NCBI GenBank assembly: GCA_913045415.1
Contig: CAJWPW010000091.1
Span: 1-5,614 of the forward strand
Direction of reading: 5' to 3'
Length of the DNA: 5,614 nucleotides
Source: an uncultured Fidelibacterota bacterium
GTDB taxonomy: Bacteria > Marinisomatota > Marinisomatia > Marinisomatales > UBA1611
Shown: piece after piece, positions 1-5,614 of the stretch
Layout of the letters: the number at the start of each line of letters is the position of its first letter
Numbering within the stretch: position 1 is the first letter of the stretch
The notes under the pieces: model-generated
The model's input: only the letters and a program-made list of their open reading frames with translations
Told to the model about the DNA's origin: nothing
The model's database searches: none
Translations under genes and position numbers: made by a program

Positions 1-1
1 G

Positions 2-913
2 GCAGAACTAAAATCTTATGCCAATTTAAAAGGAATTCAAATAATTGGTGATATACCCATTTATGTTTCATTCAATAGTGCAGATGTGTGGGCGAATCAG
101 TCATTATTCAAACTATCTGATAATGGCGATATGATAGTCCAATCAGGATGCCCCCCAGACTTTTTTATAGAATCAGGTCAAAATTGGGGTCATCCAATTT
201 ATGATTGGGTAGAACATAGGAAAAATAATTTTGAATGGTGGACCTCCAGAATCGCACATTTATTCCAAAGAGTTGATATTGTTCGAATTGACCATTTTAA
301 TGGATTAGCAAAATATTGGGAAATACCTGCAGAAGATGATAATGGTAATCGGGGTTATTGGGTGAAGGGGCCGGGGAGAACTTTATTTAATGCTATTACG
401 AACCAAATTGGGAGAAAACCAATCTTAGCAGAAAATTTAGGTGAAGCGTCCAAAGATGCTGATGTATTAAGGGAAAAATTCGGAATACCTGGGATGAAGA
501 TTCTTCAAATGTCATTTGGGAATGGGCATCCGTTTGATCCAATGAGTGAAGATACAGTTGTTTATACAGGTACACATGATAATGATACGTCCATTGGTTG
601 GTACAATGCTGAATTTGAAAATGGATCAACCCAATCTGAACAGGAATTTTTAAACGAACGACAGCATGCAAAAAACGTTTTAAACTTAGATGGACATGAT
701 GTGAATTGGAAAATGGTAGAATTCACACTTAATGCAAATGCAAATACATCTATAATTCCTATGCAAGATGTGTTGGGATTAGATTCATCAGCACGAATGA
801 ATACACCTGGAACAGTTGGTGGAAATTGGGAATGGCGTATGTCTCCTGGCATGTTAACTCAAGAAATAAAGCAACATTTACGACAATTAACAGAGAATTC
901 TAATAGAACATGA
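2..913 (+). CDS. malQ: 4-alpha-glucanotransferase (amylomaltase, GH77), 5'-truncated
   Basis: Cytoplasmic enzyme that transfers alpha-1,4-glucan segments between maltooligosaccharides, releasing glucose and lengthening chains for phosphorylase. The frame is open from base 2 and encodes 303 residues. GH77 enzymes are usually about 500 residues, so roughly 200 N-terminal residues lie outside the window. Visible family motifs (numbering from base 2): GDIPIYV (16-22) and SADVWAN (26-32); PPDFF...GQNWGHP (51-65); VRIDHF with the catalytic nucleophile Asp97 (bases 290-292); ILAENLG with the acid/base Glu144 (431-433); YTGTHDNDT with the transition-state-stabilising Asp193 (578-580); ARMNTPG (264-270) and the C-terminal GNWEWR (274-279). 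All three GH77 catalytic carboxylates are present, so the enzyme looks intact where visible. The GTG at base 86 is an internal Val codon, because conserved GH77 sequence continues upstream of it. The stop codon overlaps the start of the phosphorylase gene, whose product uses the elongated chains. Confidence 0.96.
   Translation, partial: AELKSYANLKGIQIIGDIPIYVSFNSADVWANQSLFKLSDNGDMIVQSGCPPDFFIESGQNWGHPIYDWVEHRKNNFEWWTSRIAHLFQRVDIVRIDHFNGLAKYWEIPAEDDNGNRGYWVKGPGRTLFNAITNQIGRKPILAENLGEASKDADVLREKFGIPGMKILQMSFGNGHPFDPMSEDTVVYTGTHDNDTSIGWYNAEFENGSTQSEQEFLNERQHAKNVLNLDGHDVNWKMVEFTLNANANTSIIPMQDVLGLDSSARMNTPGTVGGNWEWRMSPGMLTQEIKQHLRQLTENSNRT
910..913 (+). promoter_or_regulatory. ATGA stop/start overlap joining malQ and the phosphorylase gene
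   Basis: The malQ TGA stop (911-913) shares bases with the phosphorylase ATG (910-912). No good Shine-Dalgarno sequence lies at normal spacing: the nearest purine run, AGAGA at 892-896, ends 13 bases before the ATG. Initiation here probably depends on ribosomes terminating malQ. This is inferred from layout only. Confidence 0.6.
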
Positions 914-2556
914 ATAAGAAATATGACATAGCTTATTTTTCAGCTGAAATTGGGATATCATCTAGTTTGCCAACTTATAGTGGCGGATTAGGTGTTTTAG
1001 CAGGAGATCATATTAAAGCATCCGGTGATATTGGGTTAAATATGTGTGCAATTACACTTCTCTACAGAGAAGGATATTTTAAACAACGCATAGATGAAGA
1101 CGGTATTCAGACTGAAACCTACCCTCGGTTTGATCCACATCCATTGTTAAAAAAATTGGATGTAAAATTTACACTCCGCCTTCGGGAAAGGAATGTATGG
1201 GTTCAAGCTTATCAATTTGATTATGTGGGGCATGGCGGTCACACAATTCCACTTTATTTTTTGGACACAGATGTAGAAGAAAATTTTGATGATGATAGAA
1301 ATATCACTTTACGTTTGTATTCTGGAGATAAAGATCACAGAATTCTTCAGGAAGCAATTCTTGGCTTTGGTGGAACTAAACTTCTGGAAGAATTAGGACA
1401 AAATGAGATTAAAACGTACCATATGAATGAAGGGCATTGTTCATTTTTAGTCTTGGATCTTATGGAAAAATTTGATGGAAATGTTGAAAAAGTAAAATCT
1501 CTATGTCATTTTACAACACACACACCAGTTCCTGCAGGGCATGATCACTTTGCAGAATCACGCGCTAAAAAATTATTACGTGGATTGTTGCCTGAAAATT
1601 TGGAATTGCCATCACTTGTTCAAAATGGCCGTCTTCATATGACTGAACTTGGATTATACTTTAGTCGATCGGCGAATGGAGTCTCGCAGTTACATGGTCA
1701 AGTAGCTCAGGATCAATTTCCTTGGACAAATATTGGATACATTACAAATGGTGTTCATCATTCGTATTGGATGGGGAGCCCTTTCAAAAGATTGTATGAT
1801 CAATATTTACCAAATTGGAGAACAAACCCTGAAGTTTTATTGGAGATAGATAAAATCCCCGATGATATTTTATTAGAAGCTCACCAAATTAGAAAAAATT
1901 ATTTATTGGGATATGCCAATTCACAAGTTTCAAAAGCATTGGATGGAAATACGCTAACCATTGGGTTTGCTCGTAGATCCGCCACATATAAACGTGCCCA
2001 ATTAATATTTCATGACCTGGAACGGTTACAATCTATCGGAGAAGGGAAATTACAAATCGTTTTTTCCGGAAAAGCCCATCCCAATGATGCTGCAGGGAAA
2101 GAATTGATTCGACAAATTGTGGAGAATTCAAAATCCATGATCGGAAAAGTAAAAATCATTTTTCTTGAAAATTATAATATGTGGCTGGGGCGCATGATCA
2201 CTTCCGGCGTGGACATTTGGTTAAATACACCTCTTCGGCCTAATGAAGCATCGGGTACCAGTGGCATGAAAGCAACCCTGAATGGTGTTCCAAACCTGTC
2301 CGTTTTGGATGGTTGGTGGGCAGAAGGTTGTAGAGATGGTGTGAATGGTTGGTCGGTAGGGGACCCTGAAGATCCTGATGATGAGAAAGATGCAAATCAT
2401 CTATATTCTGTGCTAGAGAATCAAGTGATTCCTACGTATTATAATGAAAGAGTTAAATGGATCTCTATCATGAAAGAAGCTATTAAAACAGGGGTTGATT
2501 TTACAGCACACCGAATGATCGAAGAATACAATCAAAAATATTATCAGGGGAAATAA
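910..2556 (+). CDS. glgP: Alpha-glucan (glycogen/maltodextrin) phosphorylase, GT35, compact form
   Basis: PLP-dependent cytoplasmic enzyme that removes the terminal alpha-1,4-linked glucose of glucans with phosphate, giving glucose-1-phosphate. The 548-residue product has the GT35 landmarks: YFSAEIG (9-15) and the glycine loop YSGGLGVLAGDH (23-34); NEGH with His176, in the place of the catalytic-site His of the family; TTHTPVPAGHD (202-212); FARR..TYKR (354-362), with Arg and Lys of the phosphate/PLP-phosphate site; and EASGTSGMK..LN near 446-458, matching the phosphorylase PLP signature with Lys454 (bases 2269-2271) as the Schiff-base lysine, followed by DGWWAEG. The DGWWAEG and YFSAEIG forms are typical of the bacterial/archaeal alpha-glucan phosphorylase subfamily (TIGR02094-like) rather than the ~800-residue E. 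coli/animal type. The start is well placed, because conserved sequence begins at residue 7. The N-terminal DUF3417-type extension found in many longer relatives is absent. It could equally be called malP; preference for glycogen or maltodextrin cannot be read from the sequence. Confidence 0.95.
   Translation: MNKKYDIAYFSAEIGISSSLPTYSGGLGVLAGDHIKASGDIGLNMCAITLLYREGYFKQRIDEDGIQTETYPRFDPHPLLKKLDVKFTLRLRERNVWVQAYQFDYVGHGGHTIPLYFLDTDVEENFDDDRNITLRLYSGDKDHRILQEAILGFGGTKLLEELGQNEIKTYHMNEGHCSFLVLDLMEKFDGNVEKVKSLCHFTTHTPVPAGHDHFAESRAKKLLRGLLPENLELPSLVQNGRLHMTELGLYFSRSANGVSQLHGQVAQDQFPWTNIGYITNGVHHSYWMGSPFKRLYDQYLPNWRTNPEVLLEIDKIPDDILLEAHQIRKNYLLGYANSQVSKALDGNTLTIGFARRSATYKRAQLIFHDLERLQSIGEGKLQIVFSGKAHPNDAAGKELIRQIVENSKSMIGKVKIIFLENYNMWLGRMITSGVDIWLNTPLRPNEASGTSGMKATLNGVPNLSVLDGWWAEGCRDGVNGWSVGDPEDPDDEKDANHLYSVLENQVIPTYYNERVKWISIMKEAIKTGVDFTAHRMIEEYNQKYYQGK
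2546..2550 (+). promoter_or_regulatory. Probable ribosome binding site for the symporter gene
   Basis: AGGGG lies 9 bases before the ATG at 2560, inside the last codons of the phosphorylase gene. It is an imperfect Shine-Dalgarno match but the best one at any start in the window, and it supports ATG 2560 as the real start despite only 3 bases between the genes. Confidence 0.4.
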
Positions 2557-2559
2557 CAT

Positions 2560-4350
2560 ATGGCTACAATTGATATTATAATTATTGTCGTCTATTTATC
2601 AGCGATTGTTGTGGTTGGTCTAGTTATGCAAAAAAAAGCGTCTGCTGGTATTGATTCATATTTTCTAGGAAATAGAAATTTACCTTGGTGGGCATTGGGC
2701 GCATCTGGGATGGCCTCGAATACTGATATTGCTGGTACCATGATAAATACAGCATTTATTTATGCCCTTGGAACAAAAGGATTTTTTATTGAAATAAGAG
2801 GTGGGGTTACATTGATCATGGCTTTTCTCATGGTCTTTATGGGAAAATGGAACCGCAGGTCTCAAGTGATGACCCAGGCGGAATGGATGCATTTTCGATT
2901 CGGAACTAAAAAAGAAGGCGATGTTGCACGTATAATTAGTGCCATTGCTGCCATTATTATGACAGTAGCTATGGTTACTTATTTTGTCATTGGTGCCGGA
3001 AAATTTGTAGGAGATTTTTTGGGTATAGAACCACTCTATGCTTCCATCCTAATGATTATTCTTGCGATGACATATACATTAGCTAGTGGGCTATATGGAG
3101 TAGTCTGGACTGATGTTTTTCAAGGAATATTTATTTTTGGTGTTATTATTTATATATCAGTTTTGGCAATGACAACGGTGGATTTACCTGATGAATTTCT
3201 AGTGTCTGTCCCAATGATGGATGGTTCATTTACAGCTATTAAAACAACATTGGCAGAATGGTCCCGGATGACACCCCCCCAAGAAATGAATATGCCTGAA
3301 GGATCCACTTTTTCAATTTATAACCTTTTTGGAATAGCTATTATGTTCTATTTATTTAAAGTAACACTTGAAGGTGCAAGTGGTGCTGGAGGTTATATGC
3401 TGCAACGATATTTTGCAGCAAAGAGTGATAGAGAAGCTGGATTATTATCACTTTTTTGGACTGTGCTTTTAGCATTTCGATGGCCTTTAATTGCGTCCTT
3501 TGCCATGTTGGGTATTTATCATGGTATAGAGACCGGAACAGTTATTGCTGATCCCGAACTTGTATTACCAACCGTCATTAAAAACTATATTCCTGTTGGT
3601 GTGAAGGGATTCTTAATTGCCGGCCTCATGGCGGCTGCTATGTCTACCTTTGACTCCACAGTAAATGCAGGTGCTGCCTACTGGGTAAAAGACTTATATC
3701 AAACTTATTTAAGACCAAATGCCAGTGAAAAAGATTTGATTCTTCAAAGTCGATTAGCATCCTTGGTCATTGTTTTATTAGCACTATTATTTAGTTTAAC
3801 AATTACCAATATCAATGAAATTTGGGGCTGGATTACGATGGGAATAGGTGCAGGCATGTTTATTCCACAAGTAATTCGATGGTACTGGTGGCGCTTTAAT
3901 GGCTATGGGTTTGCAATAGGAACAGCTGTGGGAATGGCTGCTGCAGTTTTAACAAAAGCATTTGGTGGCCCAATTGCGGAATATAATTCATTTTTAATTG
4001 CCAGTGGTTCATCGCTGGTAGGTTGTATTCTTGGGACGTATTTAACGCCTCCCACAGAGAGCGCTGTACTTTCCAATTTTTATAAGGTTACGCGGCCATT
4101 TGGTTTTTGGGGGTCTGTCCGTACCGAAATACCACCAGATGTATTGAACCAAATAAATGAAGAAAATCGGCGTGATATTATTGCAATATTCTTTGCGGTC
4201 CCGTGGCAGGTCGTTTTGTTCCTAACAGGTATGATGATCGTCATGAAACAATGGTCAAATGTGTTTAATCTTTTTGGATTACTCGTTGTTCTTTCTGCTG
4301 GATTGTATTGGTTTTGGTACCGGCACTTATCTAAAGAAGTACGTTTATGA
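2560..4350 (+). CDS. Sodium:solute symporter (SSS/SLC5 family), candidate glucose or maltooligosaccharide importer
   Basis: A 596-residue polytopic inner-membrane protein of the LeuT-fold SSS family, which drives solute uptake with the sodium gradient. Visible family features: a hydrophobic first helix (5-23); FLGNRNLPWW (35-44) leading into the broken helix with NTDIAG (54-59); the SSS hallmark SGLYGVVWTDVFQ (176-188) with Asp185; LQRYFAAKS (281-289); PVGVKG (345-350); and AAAMSTFDS (358-366), where Ser362/Thr363 match the Na2-site pair of PutP (S340/T341) and vSGLT (S364/S365). I count about 13-14 membrane segments. A long loop (~206-250) follows the WTD helix, and a polar stretch (~493-538, with FYKVTRPFGFWG at 507-518) precedes two final helices; the FY..xRPxGFWG stretch recurs in related bacterial symporters. 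Substrate is not shown by sequence. A sugar made by the neighbouring GH13 enzyme is the contextual guess, but SSS members also carry amino acids, nucleosides, vitamins and acids. Several vSGLT sugar-contact positions are not conserved (see findings). Confidence 0.93.
   Translation: MATIDIIIIVVYLSAIVVVGLVMQKKASAGIDSYFLGNRNLPWWALGASGMASNTDIAGTMINTAFIYALGTKGFFIEIRGGVTLIMAFLMVFMGKWNRRSQVMTQAEWMHFRFGTKKEGDVARIISAIAAIIMTVAMVTYFVIGAGKFVGDFLGIEPLYASILMIILAMTYTLASGLYGVVWTDVFQGIFIFGVIIYISVLAMTTVDLPDEFLVSVPMMDGSFTAIKTTLAEWSRMTPPQEMNMPEGSTFSIYNLFGIAIMFYLFKVTLEGASGAGGYMLQRYFAAKSDREAGLLSLFWTVLLAFRWPLIASFAMLGIYHGIETGTVIADPELVLPTVIKNYIPVGVKGFLIAGLMAAAMSTFDSTVNAGAAYWVKDLYQTYLRPNASEKDLILQSRLASLVIVLLALLFSLTITNINEIWGWITMGIGAGMFIPQVIRWYWWRFNGYGFAIGTAVGMAAAVLTKAFGGPIAEYNSFLIASGSSLVGCILGTYLTPPTESAVLSNFYKVTRPFGFWGSVRTEIPPDVLNQINEENRRDIIAIFFAVPWQVVLFLTGMMIVMKQWSNVFNLFGLLVVLSAGLYWFWYRHLSKEVRL
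4347..4350 (+). promoter_or_regulatory. ATGA stop/start overlap joining the symporter and GH13 genes
   Basis: The symporter TGA (4348-4350) overlaps the ATG (4347-4349) of the exported GH13 gene. Only a weak purine run (AAAGAAG, 4333-4339) precedes it. This implies cotranscription and probably translational coupling of transporter and hydrolase; inferred from layout. Confidence 0.6.
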
Positions 4351-5614
4351 AAAAAATCCTTTTAATTGGGCTATTAAGCGGACAATTATTACCACAATCT
4401 TTGGATGTAACATTTAGATATGTCACTCATCCAGGGGAAGAGTTTATTCGTATTTTTGTTCCGGGCACGATGCCACCTGGTGACAATGAAGATTGGGGAC
4501 CAAATTCTAATGGAATGATAAGTCCCAATGCTCCTAGTTTAATGAATTATGATGAAGCTATTGATGCCTATAAACGAACTTATTCTTTAAATATTGGCTC
4601 TCAGTATTTATATAAAATTCATTATCATTATAATGAATCTGGAACTGATTGGCAATGGATAAGCGATCCGCTAAATCCCAATGTAACAACGGATGGATAT
4701 GACAATTCTATTTTAAATTGTACTGATCCCTTATTTTTTCAACCTGTTAGACATATAAATGATGATGGTATGGTTGATGGAATGAGTGTGGGCATTTTTG
4801 CAAATGATAGTATTAATGGTTTAGAATATATCGCAGGTTCAGATTCATCAGATGGAATGGAATATTTGTCAGCAGATAATATATTTTATGTTGGATTTAG
4901 TCCTCCCAAAAGTATTTTTGAAGCCTACAATATCACAGCAATAATTAACGAAATTGAATATGTCCTTTTAGATTTTCCTGCAATTTCGGTAGAAGTGGAG
5001 CCATTGCCTGAAAATGTAAAATTGGGCCCAAATTGGATTAATAATGAAATGATACTTGCAGTTTATGCACCTGCTCAACCTGTAATGCAAGTGATAGTCA
5101 CTGCACCGGGTGAAACCGGGGAAGTATCAAATGCAATCGTTATGAAACGCGACTCCGAACAATCGGATATTTGGTGGACAGAATTAGATCTATCCTTTGG
5201 GCAGTATGAGTATGAATATTTATTAATAAATGGTAGCAGGTTACCCGATCCATTCACAAGAAGATTGAGTAATGGCAAAACACGGGTAGAAATTGGTGCT
5301 GGTGGCGTTTCCACAGCGGATGATTATAATTGGCAATCAAATGATTATATCCGCCCCAGTTTAGACACTCTGATTATTTATGAGTTACACGTGGATGATT
5401 TTGCTGCTCAAGGAAGTGGCCAAGGAACCTTTGATGATGTTATAATACGATTAGATCACTTGAGAGACTCTGGGATAAATGCCATTGAACTCATGCCAAT
5501 TACTGAATTCCCCGGTGGGCGATCCTGGGGCTACAATCCGGAAATTATGTCATCGGTAGAAGGGACATACGGCACACCTGAAAATTTTAAACAATTGGTG
5601 GATGAGGCACATTC
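4347..5614 (+). CDS. Exported glycoside hydrolase family 13 (alpha-amylase superfamily) enzyme with N-terminal beta-sandwich modules, 3'-truncated
   Basis: The frame is open from ATG 4347 to the window edge (422 complete codons, no stop). Residues 1-17 look like a Sec signal peptide: Lys2-Lys3, hydrophobic core 4-10, possible cuts before Gln13 or Gln17; no lipobox Cys. Residues ~20-123 resemble a CBM48/E-set module (VTFRY, W102/W104, DPLNPN 107-112, NS 120-121). Residues ~124-215 are unassigned. Residues ~216-305 look like a second E-set module (LAVYAP, WW 276-277, YEYEYL, DP 301-302). A GH13 TIM barrel starts at ~342: IYELHVDDF (344-352), GTFDDV, INAIELMPITEFPGG, SWGYNP (393-398), YGTPENF (408-414). 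This entry resembles pullulanases, branching enzymes and TreZ-type GH13 members. The catalytic Asp/Glu/Asp lie beyond the window, so activity and specificity are undetermined. With a signal peptide and a neighbouring importer, extracytoplasmic hydrolysis of alpha-glucan is more likely than glycogen branching. Expected full length is well above 700 residues. Confidence 0.88.
   Translation, partial: MKKILLIGLLSGQLLPQSLDVTFRYVTHPGEEFIRIFVPGTMPPGDNEDWGPNSNGMISPNAPSLMNYDEAIDAYKRTYSLNIGSQYLYKIHYHYNESGTDWQWISDPLNPNVTTDGYDNSILNCTDPLFFQPVRHINDDGMVDGMSVGIFANDSINGLEYIAGSDSSDGMEYLSADNIFYVGFSPPKSIFEAYNITAIINEIEYVLLDFPAISVEVEPLPENVKLGPNWINNEMILAVYAPAQPVMQVIVTAPGETGEVSNAIVMKRDSEQSDIWWTELDLSFGQYEYEYLLINGSRLPDPFTRRLSNGKTRVEIGAGGVSTADDYNWQSNDYIRPSLDTLIIYELHVDDFAAQGSGQGTFDDVIIRLDHLRDSGINAIELMPITEFPGGRSWGYNPEIMSSVEGTYGTPENFKQLVDEAH

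Noticed and set aside
86..88. Possible GTG start for a shorter glucanotransferase reading frame
   Set aside because: Conserved GH77 sequence (GDIPIYV...SADVW) lies in frame upstream to the window edge, so this GTG is an internal Val codon of a truncated gene.
151..156. C6 tract in malQ, considered as a frameshift point
   Set aside because: It encodes the conserved PPDFF motif in the correct frame.
396..852. Two antisense open frames opposite malQ
   Set aside because: They lie fully inside a well-conserved gene on the other strand, show no recognisable domain and are best explained as chance open frames.
2680..2892. Antisense 70-codon frame opposite the symporter
   Set aside because: It overlaps conserved transmembrane coding sequence and its product is low in recognisable structure; a shadow frame.
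3274..3280. Run of seven C in the symporter gene, considered as a slippage or phase-variation site or a sequencing frameshift
   Set aside because: The frame reads cleanly through it (Pro239-Pro240-Gln241) and family motifs continue on both sides. A C7 tract alone is weak evidence for variation.
5075..5314. Antisense 79-codon frame near the right end
   Set aside because: The plus-strand GH13 frame is open through this whole region with recognisable E-set and barrel motifs, so the minus-strand frame is a shadow.
4347..5614. Cytoplasmic glycogen branching enzyme (glgB) as the call for the last gene
   Set aside because: It shares the barrel start, but the N-terminal signal peptide and the different module layout before the barrel favour an exported amylase/pullulanase-like enzyme. 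The catalytic part is not visible, so a specific symbol is withheld.

Overview
The window is AT-rich and almost fully coding on the plus strand. It holds four consecutive genes with essentially no spacing: a 5'-truncated 4-alpha-glucanotransferase (malQ, 2-913), a compact alpha-glucan phosphorylase (910-2556), a sodium:solute symporter (2560-4350), and a signal-peptide-bearing glycoside hydrolase family 13 enzyme that runs off the right edge (4347-5614). The junctions are a 4-base ATGA overlap, a 3-base gap and another 4-base ATGA overlap, which is the layout of one translationally coupled operon. No RNA gene, mobile element, CRISPR array, terminator or promoter is visible, and there is no non-coding stretch to hold one. 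The operon start must lie left of the window, and its end lies to the right.

The genes fit one pathway for alpha-1,4-glucans (starch, glycogen, maltodextrin). The exported GH13 enzyme would cut polymer or oligomer outside the cytoplasm. The symporter would bring a product across the inner membrane. MalQ would disproportionate short maltooligosaccharides into longer chains plus glucose, and the phosphorylase would release glucose-1-phosphate from those chains. The family assignments rest on visible motifs. The pathway, and especially the transporter substrate, is inferred from context.

Organism: a bacterium with low G+C (about 40% or less by eye), probably Gram-negative. The ~550-residue phosphorylase lacking the usual N-terminal extension, the type of SSS transporter, a signal peptide that may be cut before a glutamine, and a GH13 enzyme preceded by beta-sandwich modules together suggest the Bacteroidota/FCB group, possibly an environmental lineage such as Marinimicrobia. 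This placement is weak: no marker gene is present.

I do not see a clearly undescribed system. The points most worth following up are the operon-embedded symporter, whose predicted substrate site differs from that of characterised SSS sugar transporters, and the unassigned middle region of the exported GH13 protein.
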